Below, piece after piece: positions 34,534-42,511 of a stretch of 64,000 nt of DNA (position 1 is its first letter; every line of letters begins with the position of its first letter). The stretch is taken from positions 62,001-126,000 of the forward strand of contig NZ_JAAAKV010000007.1 in assembly GCF_009905725.1 (NCBI RefSeq), given 5' to 3'. The notes beneath the pieces were generated by a model, which worked only from the letters and a program-made list of their open reading frames with translations, was not told the origin of the DNA and made no database searches. The DNA comes from Emticicia sp. CRIBPO (GTDB taxonomy: Bacteria; Bacteroidota; Bacteroidia; Cytophagales; Spirosomataceae). Position numbers and translations under genes: made by a program.

Positions 34534-35508
34534 ATGTCATTACAATCCTATCTGGAGGCTATTAACCTCGAAATCTCTAAAACCACCTACGGAGAAAGCC
34601 CTGAAGAACTTTATGAACCTATCCGTTACATCATGGACCTGGGAGGAAAGCGTATGCGGCCTGCCCTGACCCTGATGTCTGCCAATATGTTTCTTTACAA
34701 CTGGCAAAAAGCCCTTAAAGCGGCTCTGGCGGTTGAAGTCTTTCATAATTTTACCCTTATGCACGACGACATCATGGACCAGGCTCCGATCAGAAGAGGA
34801 CAGCCGACGGTTCATGAAAAATGGAATCCGAACGTAGCCATCCTTTCCGGCGATGTGATGCTGGTGTCTGCCTATGAATTGTTGCTGACAGTAGAAGACC
34901 GTCATATCAAAAGGGTCATCAAACGGTTTAACAAAACGGCCGCCGAAGTTTGCGAAGGACAACAACTTGACATGAATTTTGCCTCCAGAGACGATGTTTC
35001 GGAAGAAGAATACCTGGAAATGATCAAGCTTAAAACTTCAGTTCTGCTGGGTTTTGCCCTTGAATTGGGAGCCATTATTGCTGATGCTGATGATGAATCT
35101 ATTCAACTGCTGTATGAGGTTGGACTTAACCTGGGCATAGGATTTCAGCTCAAAGACGATATCCTGGACGTTTATGGTGACCCTGAAAAATTCGGAAAAC
35201 AGGTAGGCGGCGATATCATCGAGAACAAAAAAACCTGGCTTATGCTGGAGGCCATTAAGAAAAGTAAAGGCACTCCTTCTGAAAAAGAGTTGAACAAATG
35301 GCTGACCGCCACTACTTTTGACGCTAAAAAGAAAGTAAAGGCCGTCACCGAAATATATGACAAACTGGAAGTAAGGCCGGACGCCGAAACCAAAATGAAT
35401 GAGTTTTTTGACAAAGGGCTTGAGGCTCTCAAAAAACTGAAAGTTTCGGAAGATAAAAAACAGATCCTGAAACAATTTGCAGATTACCTGATGGAAAGAG
35501 AAAGCTGA
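34534..35508 (+). CDS. polyprenyl diphosphate synthase
   Basis: A trans-isoprenyl diphosphate synthase of 324 aa. The first aspartate motif DDIMD (78-82) lies in LMHDDIMDQAPIRRGQPTVH and the second in QLKDDILDVYGD near 210-221, both complete. The FARM has no two-residue insertion, unlike bacterial farnesyl synthases of the IspA type. Phe73 sits five residues before it, which tends to shorten products. Product length cannot be fixed from this. It is the first gene of a probable operon with a rhomboid protease (42 bp gap) and a membrane LytTR protein. Confidence 0.9.
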   Translation: MSLQSYLEAINLEISKTTYGESPEELYEPIRYIMDLGGKRMRPALTLMSANMFLYNWQKALKAALAVEVFHNFTLMHDDIMDQAPIRRGQPTVHEKWNPNVAILSGDVMLVSAYELLLTVEDRHIKRVIKRFNKTAAEVCEGQQLDMNFASRDDVSEEEYLEMIKLKTSVLLGFALELGAIIADADDESIQLLYEVGLNLGIGFQLKDDILDVYGDPEKFGKQVGGDIIENKKTWLMLEAIKKSKGTPSEKELNKWLTATTFDAKKKVKAVTEIYDKLEVRPDAETKMNEFFDKGLEALKKLKVSEDKKQILKQFADYLMERES

Positions 35509-35550
35509 GCTATCTGACTCAGAACAATTTACTAAACAAAATAAACAGGC

Positions 35551-36168
35551 ATGTCAATAACCATTATTATCATTATAGCTACCGTTGTCGCCAGCCTCGT
35601 GGCATTCAGAGACGGGAATTTCAGAAACAAGTGGATTCATAACCCGTACACCGTTTATCATCGCAAAGAATACTGGAGATTGCTTACTTCGGGCTTTATT
35701 CATGCTGACTATATGCATCTTTTCTTTAATATGTATGCGATGTATTTATTCGGTGAAGTGGTTGAAGATCGCTTCGGTTATTTTTTCGGAGAAAAAGCCG
35801 GGGTGTATTTCCTGGGGCTTTATCTTTCAGGGATTGTCGTGGCCAACCTGCCGGATCTTATCCAGAAAAAGAACCAGGCTTACTTTAATTCACTGGGAGC
35901 GTCAGGGGGAGTGTCTTCCATCGTTTTTTGCAGTGTGATTCTTGAGCCTCTGAACAAGTTGATGATGTTCCCGATACCCATTCCTATGCCGGCCTATATT
36001 TTTGCAGCCATTTACATTGCTTACTCAATATACATGGAGAAAAGGCAAATGGACAATGTTAACCACATGGCCCACCTGTGGGGGGGTGTCTGGGGTGTTG
36101 CTTTTATTGCCTTTACCAAATTTGAAACCATTCCGGCCTTTTATCAGCAAATCCTGAGTTCTTTCTGA
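35551..36168 (+). CDS. rhomboid intramembrane serine protease
   Basis: A protein of 205 aa with about six membrane segments. The catalytic dyad is visible as Ser118 in LGASGGVSS and His175 in NHMAHLWGGVWG. The L1 loop/TM2 motif HADYMHLFFNMYAMYLFG (51-68) holds the conserved His and Asn that form the oxyanion hole. Rhomboids cut membrane proteins within or next to a transmembrane helix. The stop overlaps the start of the next gene by one base (TGATG), so the two are coupled. This makes the membrane-bound LytTR protein a candidate substrate or partner. Confidence 0.92.
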   Translation: MSITIIIIIATVVASLVAFRDGNFRNKWIHNPYTVYHRKEYWRLLTSGFIHADYMHLFFNMYAMYLFGEVVEDRFGYFFGEKAGVYFLGLYLSGIVVANLPDLIQKKNQAYFNSLGASGGVSSIVFCSVILEPLNKLMMFPIPIPMPAYIFAAIYIAYSIYMEKRQMDNVNHMAHLWGGVWGVAFIAFTKFETIPAFYQQILSSF

Positions 36169-37001
36169 TGAAACTGAACGAGCCATATCCGGTCCGTGAA
36201 CGAACTATCGGACAAACCATCATCCACTCTGTTGCGGAAGGGGCTTTTTTATACGCATTTTTTGTGCTTTTTCAACCTTTTGATATGTCTCAGTGGCATG
36301 ACGAAAACAAGTATATCAAATTACTTGGCTTTGCGGTTGTCACCACCCTGAGCACCTTCACCAACCGGGAAATATTACCCAGGATTTTCACGAAGTTTTA
36401 CAGGGAGGAGAACTGGGTCGTCTGGAAAGAGATCGTCAGCATCGTTATATTATTGCTGACCATCAGCCTCGGGAACCTCATCTATGGCAATATCCTCTTT
36501 GGCTGGGGTTTCAGTTTTTCCATGTTCATCGGCTCATTTGCTTCAGTTATGCTCATCGGCTTTTTTCCCATCACCTTCTGGGTACTGATGGATTATAACC
36601 TGAAAATGCGGAAGTTTGACCAAAACATCGTTATCAGCCATACCGAAGAAAAGCCGAGGTCCGTTTCCGCTGTCCGTCTGACTGCAGAAAACGAGAAAGA
36701 TTTTGTAGAATTCAATGAATCCCAGCTGCTGTTTATAGAATCCTCCGATAATTACTCCACCGTTTATCTCTCAGATTCAGGAAAACTGAAAAAAGACCTG
36801 CTCAGAAGCAGTCTGTCGCGTCTTGAAACCCAGCTTAATTCCGAAAAGCTGGTACGTTGCCACAGATCATACATCGTCAACCTCACCAGGGTAGAAAAAG
36901 TAAGCGGCAATGCCCAGGGCTTCAAATTTCACCTGAGTGATTATGACGCCCCGGTGCCTGTAGCCCGGAAATATTCTTACCTTGTGGAAGGCCTGAGATG
37001 A
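36168..37001 (+). CDS. membrane-anchored LytTR transcription regulator
   Basis: A protein of 277 aa that has no receiver domain. Residues about 15-145 contain four hydrophobic segments; a linker follows, and residues 165-277 form a LytTR DNA-binding domain (LLFIESSDNYSTVYLSD, LVRCHRSYIVNLTRVEKVSG, VPVARKYSYLV). This is a one-component layout in which DNA binding is tethered to the membrane. It is translationally coupled to the rhomboid gene. The last base of its stop codon directly abuts the stop codon of the convergent acylase gene. Signal and targets unknown. Confidence 0.85.
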   Translation: MKLNEPYPVRERTIGQTIIHSVAEGAFLYAFFVLFQPFDMSQWHDENKYIKLLGFAVVTTLSTFTNREILPRIFTKFYREENWVVWKEIVSIVILLLTISLGNLIYGNILFGWGFSFSMFIGSFASVMLIGFFPITFWVLMDYNLKMRKFDQNIVISHTEEKPRSVSAVRLTAENEKDFVEFNESQLLFIESSDNYSTVYLSDSGKLKKDLLRSSLSRLETQLNSEKLVRCHRSYIVNLTRVEKVSGNAQGFKFHLSDYDAPVPVARKYSYLVEGLR

Positions 37002-39407
37002 TCAGGGTCTGAAAATAGTCTTCCCGGTCATTGCCTTTTCTATCAGCTTACGGTCTGTCAGCTCCGGCCTTTTTCCTCCTTTGGTAAACATCTCTGCCTG
37101 GTCGTCATAGTGCTTGCTCATAAAATATCCCGATTGCCCGGTTGGATTGACACTGTAGGCTAATCCGGGATTGGCAAAATCAATAATTCTTCTCAAAGCA
37201 GGTCCGTAAGACACTTTGTAAGTACCTGACGAATCCAGGGAGAAGTCGAGGTTGTTGATGGTCTCACGGCCTCCGTTGACGGCCATCGGACCGACATTGA
37301 ACCACTTGCCCGCTACCGGAATAATTCCCAGCGGATGCTTGTGTTCAAGGGTATGTACCTTGCCCCACTGCCAGGCGGACATGTCAGGTCCTAATTGAGT
37401 TTCCAGTTCTTTTACAGAAAGTACAAAGGCCTCTGTAAAAATCTCACGCCGGGTTTCCTTTTTCGGGGTATTGATATTGTCCCACCATTTGGACCGGTCA
37501 TTCCTGAAAAACTTAGAGGTGTTTCTGACCAAAGCCAGCTGGTTATCAAAAACTTTGTAGGTTTCAGGGCCGAGTTCATCGCTCAGGGCAGCTTTGTAAA
37601 CATTGTACATAAACCTGTAGAAAACGGCCGGCTCTGTATTTTCCAGTTCATGGGTGCCATCCCATTTTGACAACCCGTCATAGGCCTTTCTAGTCTTCTC
37701 ATTCATTTTAGAGGTAGAGATGGCCGGTAAAATGGCCTTAAGAAATTCAGGATAATTAGCCGACTTAACGTCATTGATTACTTTTCTCACCGATTCTTCT
37801 GTCCAGTCATTTTTATCCGTGAATATTAGCTCCTGGATCCGCTCTGCCCGGTTTGAAGGCACATAATAACCGGCTACCAGACCTGTCCCCATATCTTCGG
37901 GTTGGTTATTGGCGGTATACAACACCCCTCTTTCAGGATTGAGTATCTGGGGATTTTGCTCAAAAGCCAGCCATCCCTGCGGATCATCAAGCCCGGTTGA
38001 ACCATCCAGGATCAGCTGAGGGTTGACGTGAGCGGGTCTGACCGGGAGCTTGCCGGCTGCCCACCAGGCAATATTGCCTTCGGTGTCACCCCACATGAAG
38101 TTAAGTCCCGGCGACGTCAGCGGTTTCACAGCCTTGGCGGCTTCAGTTGCATTTTTAGCATGTGTCAGGTTATAGAATACCTGGAGGTGTCTTGACGGAA
38201 ACTGATGATAGACCCACCATAAAGCCACGGGATCTTTTATTTTGTCAATCTTATCGAATGCCCCGTTCATGAGATAGCCGTGCCTCGATTTCTTCACCTC
38301 AAACACCAGGTCGGCTTTGTCTTTTATCTTAATAATTTCTTTTCTTGATTTCAGGTCTTCCCAGTGGTCTTTATACCAGACCTGGTCCGGATTGGCCGGG
38401 TTGGCTTTCTCCCTGAAAAAATCGGCGTCGTCATTTTCAAACATGGTCAGTCCCCATCCGCCATGATCTGAATGACCCAGGGCGGGCACCGGTGTTCCCG
38501 CGAGGAAATTGCCATATGTCTTAAAGCCCGGGCATTCCAGGTGGGCTTCGTACCAGACCGACGGCTGTGCAAAGGCAATATGCGTGTCATTGGCCAGGAT
38601 AGGTTTCCCTGACTTGGTTTTCTTCCCGGAAATCACCCAGCCGTTGGAGCCATGAAAAGGCGGAAACATCAGGTCCTTTTGTAAAGTATGCAACTGATCG
38701 GCCATAGAGATCATGGCCTTTGTCACATGGGCCGGGGTGTTTTTTTGTACAGGTATTTTAAAGGCACTGTCAGGCCAGGCACTTAATACATCTTTATAAT
38801 ATTCAGGGCCGAGCTCAGAAAAAACGGAAGTCGCCGCAGCCTCGGAACTGAATGCCCCGACAAATGTATAGCCCATGTACCCTACGATAATTTCCAGGTC
38901 AATGAGCTCAAACTCCGTTTTGGGAATACCGGCCAGGGTAAACTCAATGGGTGTTTTCCCGGCTTTGACATATTGATTGATCCCTTTAAGATAAGCTTTG
39001 GCCGCTTTTACAAAAGGAGCGTTCGCATCACTATAAACGGAATCTATCGTGGTTCTGGCATGTTCCCTGAAACTCAGCATTCTGAAAAACTTGTCACTTT
39101 TGAGTGCTGCTTCTCCGAATACTTCCGAAAGCCTTCCGTCAGCCAGTCTCCGCAGGATTTCCATCTGGAACAAGCGGTCCTGGGCATGGATATACCCGAA
39201 AGCATAGAAGAGGTCTTCTTCATTTCTGGCATAAATGTGGGGTATTCCGAAGTTGTCATACAAAACCTCCACCTCAGCACTGAGACCCGGCAATTTCAGG
39301 TCGGCGTTAAAATCAGGAGTCAGGGAACGGAGGTAAAAATAAGCAGCTGCCACAGCTAAAGCTACGGTCGCTAAAAGACCATAAAGAATACGTTTAAGAA
39401 TTTTCAT
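37002..39407 (-). CDS. penicillin acylase family protein (Ntn hydrolase)
   Basis: A protein of 801 aa with an N-terminal hydrophobic segment (about 5-26) serving as signal or anchor. In this family the precursor is cut autocatalytically in front of the nucleophile; here that is Ser254 in HGSNGWVISGKKTKSG, with alpha chain before and beta chain after. PILANDTHIAF and VPALGHSDHGGWGLTM follow in family order. Family members hydrolyse amides such as beta-lactams, acyl-homoserine lactones or N-acyl amino acids; the substrate cannot be read from sequence. No terminator fits between it and the convergent LytTR gene. Confidence 0.9.
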   Translation of the reverse strand: MKILKRILYGLLATVALAVAAAYFYLRSLTPDFNADLKLPGLSAEVEVLYDNFGIPHIYARNEEDLFYAFGYIHAQDRLFQMEILRRLADGRLSEVFGEAALKSDKFFRMLSFREHARTTIDSVYSDANAPFVKAAKAYLKGINQYVKAGKTPIEFTLAGIPKTEFELIDLEIIVGYMGYTFVGAFSSEAAATSVFSELGPEYYKDVLSAWPDSAFKIPVQKNTPAHVTKAMISMADQLHTLQKDLMFPPFHGSNGWVISGKKTKSGKPILANDTHIAFAQPSVWYEAHLECPGFKTYGNFLAGTPVPALGHSDHGGWGLTMFENDDADFFREKANPANPDQVWYKDHWEDLKSRKEIIKIKDKADLVFEVKKSRHGYLMNGAFDKIDKIKDPVALWWVYHQFPSRHLQVFYNLTHAKNATEAAKAVKPLTSPGLNFMWGDTEGNIAWWAAGKLPVRPAHVNPQLILDGSTGLDDPQGWLAFEQNPQILNPERGVLYTANNQPEDMGTGLVAGYYVPSNRAERIQELIFTDKNDWTEESVRKVINDVKSANYPEFLKAILPAISTSKMNEKTRKAYDGLSKWDGTHELENTEPAVFYRFMYNVYKAALSDELGPETYKVFDNQLALVRNTSKFFRNDRSKWWDNINTPKKETRREIFTEAFVLSVKELETQLGPDMSAWQWGKVHTLEHKHPLGIIPVAGKWFNVGPMAVNGGRETINNLDFSLDSSGTYKVSYGPALRRIIDFANPGLAYSVNPTGQSGYFMSKHYDDQAEMFTKGGKRPELTDRKLIEKAMTGKTIFRP

Positions 39408-39563
39408 CGGCTTGGGACTAAAGTTTTACAGAACACTATAAAAATAAAAGGAAAAATGCTTAATTGTGATTTAATGGGGGTGAATTTTGCGGTGCTTTAT
39501 GTATTCATTCACAAATCTGTTGTACTATTCAAAGATTTTTATATTTTAACTACCTAATTATCA

Positions 39564-39594
39564 TTGTTTTAATTTTTAAAATGTAGTAAATTTG
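39564..39594 (+). promoter_or_regulatory. strong promoter for the CBM48 gene
   Basis: TTG at 39564-39566 and TAAATTTG at 39587-39594 are separated by 20 bp, an excellent match to the Bacteroidota consensus. The leader would be about 26 nt. Confidence 0.6.
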
Positions 39595-39626
39595 TAACAC
39601 GAAATAATTATTGAATATTTACAATT

Positions 39627-39932
39627 ATGGCACTGGCAAAACAATTTTTAAAATCAAAACCTGTTTGTAAGGTTACTTTTGAACTTTCAGGTGATACTTT
39701 TACAGGAAAAGAAGTTGCTGTGGTAGGTGAGTTTAATCAATGGTCACCGACTGAGACATTGTTGAAGAAGCAAAAAAGTGGAGGATATAAAACAACTGTG
39801 GAATTGCCTGTAGGTCAGGAAATTCAATTCCGTTATCTGATCGATGGTACTACCTGGATCAATGACGATGCAGCTGACAAATACGTACCGAGCGGAGTTT
39901 CTGTAGATCAGAATTCTGTTGTAGTACTTTGA
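39627..39932 (+). CDS. stand-alone CBM48 / isoamylase early-set domain protein
   Basis: The whole protein of 101 aa is one carbohydrate-binding module 48 domain: FTGKEVAVVGEFNQWSPTET (about 26-45), KSGGYKTTVELPVG and IQFRYLIDGTTWINDDAAD. Such modules bind glycogen or starch and are usually attached to branching or debranching enzymes or AMPK beta subunits. Here it stands alone, has no signal peptide, and is flanked by a consensus promoter and a strong terminator, so it is probably an abundant cytoplasmic protein made from a monocistronic mRNA. No glycogen genes are nearby. Confidence 0.85.
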   Translation: MALAKQFLKSKPVCKVTFELSGDTFTGKEVAVVGEFNQWSPTETLLKKQKSGGYKTTVELPVGQEIQFRYLIDGTTWINDDAADKYVPSGVSVDQNSVVVL

Positions 39933-39960
39933 GATATTAATTTTAAGGTTGAATAATATA

Positions 39961-39995
39961 AAAAAAGGCGGTCTGTTTTTGACCGCTATTTTTTT
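39961..39995 (+). terminator. terminator of the CBM48 gene
   Basis: GCGGTC (39968-39973) and GACCGC (39981-39986) form the stem, followed by TATTTTTTT; the preceding A-run extends the pairing. Confidence 0.8.
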
Positions 39996-40068
39996 GCCCT
40001 TTTTTCCCGGAAACAGCCCGGTGAGCTTCCAAATTCAAGGGTAATTCCCGAATTCTGATAAAAAAAAC

Positions 40069-40076
40069 TATCTTTG
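40069..40076 (+). promoter_or_regulatory. putative -7 element for the first DUF5690 gene
   Basis: TATCTTTG, a full TAnnTTTG match 26 bp before the ATG; no good -33 TTTG at 19-21 bp. Confidence 0.35.
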
Positions 40077-40101
40077 GCAATTAACCCGTTAATTACACCT
40101 C

Positions 40102-41385
40102 ATGTCAAAGAAGCTTAATGAGATACTGGGCCGCAATCCGGTTTACTTTACCTTATTTGCCTCCGTCACGGCTTTCCTTACTTACCTGTGCTTTTATCCT
40201 TTCCGCAGGGCATATACCGCAGCCACTTATGAAGATCTTGCGTTCTGGGGAGTCAATTACAAAATCCTGATCATTACGGCCCAGGTGCTGGGCTTTGCTG
40301 TTTCGAAAGGACTGGGTATAAAATACGTTTCTGAAATGCCTCCGGCCCACAGGTCACGGAATCTGATCATTATCATCATCCTGTCCTGGATATGCTATCT
40401 GCTGTTTGCACTAGTCCCGGCTCCTTATAACCTGTTCTTTATCTTCCTGGCCAGCTTGCCTTTGGGTATGGTGTATGGCACTATGCTTGGTTTCCTGGAA
40501 GGCCGGAAAGTCACTGAACTTCTTGTCGCAGTTCTCACCGCTTCTTTTATTATCGGTTCGGGTTTTGCCAAGAGTATCGGCAAATGGGTGATGGGCACTC
40601 TCGGGGTGACGGAGTTCTGGATGCCCTTTGTGGCCTGTGCCATCATGATCGTCCCTTTTGCTTTCTTTGCCTGGCTGATGGGTAAAATCCCGCCGCCTGA
40701 TGCTTCCGATGAAAACCTGAGAACTGAAAGAAAACCCATGCAGAAAGCCGACCGCAAAGCTTTTGTCAAAGAATTTACCTTCAGCCTGGTCATCTTTGTC
40801 ATTTCTTATGTTTTACTGACCACCTTCCGGGAGTTCAGGGATAATTTTGCCCCGGAAATCTGGAAACAACTGGGGTACAGCAACAATTCGGGTATTTTCA
40901 CACAAACCGAAATCCCGATAGCCATAGCGGTACTGCTGATCATGGCTTCCATGCGATGGATAAAAAACAACCACCTGGCCTTCAGGGTCATCCAGATACT
41001 GATGCTGACCGGCGGTTTGTTGATTGGCCTGGGTACGATCCTTTTTCAGCAGGCACTCATTTCGCCTGTGATATGGCTGACGATGCTCGGTTTCGGGGTT
41101 TACCTGGCTTATTCGATGTGCAACAGCCTGTATTTTGAGCGGATGATCGCTGCTTTCAAAAAAGCCGGGACGATCGGTTTTCTCATTACTTTTGCTGATT
41201 ATTATGCTTACCTGGGGAGTATCCTGGTACTTTTCTACAAAAACTTTTTTCAGAAAAGCATCAACTATCTTGAGTTTTTCATCTACCTGTCTTATTTCAT
41301 TTCAATCATTTATGTGGTATTGGTGGCCGTGTCGATGTGGAATCTTGAACTGAAAAGACGGCATATAAATGATCCGGAAGATTAA
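40102..41385 (+). CDS. DUF5690 family MFS-like transporter, copy 1
   Basis: A protein of 427 aa with about twelve hydrophobic segments, of MFS appearance. Its N-terminal region (AFLTYLCFYPFRRAYTA, LIITAQVLGFAVSKGLGIK) and the central FREFRDNFAPEIW match what I recall as DUF5690, a family largely confined to Bacteroidota. A paralogue lies at 50259-51557 and shares the same blocks along its length. The FRRAYTA/GIKYVSE arrangement recalls hexose-phosphate antiporters, so an organophosphate anion is a reasonable but unproven substrate. It is convergent with the AraC gene, 10 bp between stops. Confidence 0.75.
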   Translation: MSKKLNEILGRNPVYFTLFASVTAFLTYLCFYPFRRAYTAATYEDLAFWGVNYKILIITAQVLGFAVSKGLGIKYVSEMPPAHRSRNLIIIIILSWICYLLFALVPAPYNLFFIFLASLPLGMVYGTMLGFLEGRKVTELLVAVLTASFIIGSGFAKSIGKWVMGTLGVTEFWMPFVACAIMIVPFAFFAWLMGKIPPPDASDENLRTERKPMQKADRKAFVKEFTFSLVIFVISYVLLTTFREFRDNFAPEIWKQLGYSNNSGIFTQTEIPIAIAVLLIMASMRWIKNNHLAFRVIQILMLTGGLLIGLGTILFQQALISPVIWLTMLGFGVYLAYSMCNSLYFERMIAAFKKAGTIGFLITFADYYAYLGSILVLFYKNFFQKSINYLEFFIYLSYFISIIYVVLVAVSMWNLELKRRHINDPED

Positions 41386-41395
41386 CTGAATTTAC

Positions 41396-42256
41396 TTAAA
41401 TCTGTTTTCTGGCGACCATGTTTTTAAACTGAAGCGGGCTTTTGCCTTTGATTTCTTTAAAAACCTTGCTGAAATAAGAGCTGTTCGTAAATCCGCATTC
41501 AAAGCACACGTCTGCCACACTTTTCTCGGTCATGAGCATCTGACAGGCCTTATTGATCCTGAAATCGTTCAGAAACTCGGTGAATGTATGGTTCATAATT
41601 TTCTTAAAGTAATTGCAGAACGAGGGTACTGTGAGGTTAGCCAGATCGGCCATGTCTTTGATGTTGATGTGATCCTGGTAATGCATCTCTACATAATCAT
41701 ACACCTTTTTTAAACGAGCCTGGTCTTTATAATTGAAGTCATAACGGGTGCCGGTGGCATTGAGCAGGTTATATTCCGTCGATTTTGCCAGCACATGAAA
41801 AATACTGATGAGCTCCATCAACCTTTCAAACTGATTCATAGCAGGCAGTTTTTTCAACCTGCTGCCGATGGTTTTGAAAGTTTTACCGTAATACTGTATA
41901 CCCTGCTGTGACATTTCCAGGAGTTTTTTTACCGGGGCCATTTCGGGCCTGTCAAAAAATTGCTCGCCCAGGAAATCATATTTAAACTGAATCACCACTT
42001 GCTCATACTCCCCGATGGAGTCATAACCAAAGCCTGCATGGGGCAGATTAGAGCCCATAAAGACAAGGTCTCCATCTTCATAATAACTGATATGATTGCC
42101 TACATGGCGGCGGCCCCGTCCGTCAAAAACGAAGACCATTTCATATTCCGGATGATAGTGATAATCCCACGAAAAAGCATGCGGGCTCATTTTTTCGTGC
42201 AACAGCCGAAAAGAGCTGCCCTCATCATTCTGGACTTGTTCGAAAGGCGTTTTCAC
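41396..42256 (-). CDS. AraC-family regulator with cupin sensor domain
   Basis: A protein of 286 aa. The N-terminal cupin (AraC-binding type) shows SWDYHYHPEYEMVFVFDGRG (29-48) and GDLVFMGSNLPHAGFG. The C-terminal double helix-turn-helix has IKDMADLANLTVPSFCNYF and VADVCFECGFTNSSYFSKVF, ending FKEIKGKSPLQF. Such regulators respond to small sugars. It is divergent from the sugar MFS-trehalase pair across 251 bp, so it is probably their activator. Confidence 0.88.
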   Translation of the reverse strand: MKTPFEQVQNDEGSSFRLLHEKMSPHAFSWDYHYHPEYEMVFVFDGRGRRHVGNHISYYEDGDLVFMGSNLPHAGFGYDSIGEYEQVVIQFKYDFLGEQFFDRPEMAPVKKLLEMSQQGIQYYGKTFKTIGSRLKKLPAMNQFERLMELISIFHVLAKSTEYNLLNATGTRYDFNYKDQARLKKVYDYVEMHYQDHINIKDMADLANLTVPSFCNYFKKIMNHTFTEFLNDFRINKACQMLMTEKSVADVCFECGFTNSSYFSKVFKEIKGKSPLQFKNMVARKQI

Positions 42257-42409
42257 TATATTAATGCAGTTTTAATTAAATATTTTATAAAAATAGTAAT
42301 ACAGTGTTAAAATGCCTTAATACAAGAATATTTATTTTTTGTGCGTTCGCCGAACTTTGTCTAAAGTTAAAAAATGATTAGTTGTTTTTAATGACGAGGA
42401 AATTAACCT

Positions 42410-42511
42410 ATGATGAATCAAATAAAGGCGGGCAGGCTTGCCCGCTTTTTTTATCTTGAAGCCAAAACCAACCTGTCTTTCAAAATCTCCCTTAAAACAA
42501 GAACCCTATGA
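42410..42511 (+). CDS. possible 33-codon leader ORF before the sugar transporter gene
   Basis: Two consecutive ATG codons open a 33-codon frame (MMNQIKAGRLARFF...) preceded by an AGGA sequence, rare in this window. A strong intrinsic terminator lies inside its first 15 codons. Its TGA overlaps the ATG of the MFS gene (ATGA), so ribosomes translating it would both melt the hairpin and be delivered to the next start. It could equally be a chance frame. Confidence 0.3.
   Translation: MMNQIKAGRLARFFYLEAKTNLSFKISLKTRTL
42428..42452 (+). terminator. intrinsic terminator upstream of the sugar MFS gene
   Basis: GCGGGCA pairs with TGCCCGC (7 bp, GGCT loop) and is followed by seven T. It points along the plus strand but lies 56 bp upstream of the MFS start codon, in the spacer shared with the divergent AraC gene, so it can only act on a leader or a short RNA. 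Confidence 0.7.
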
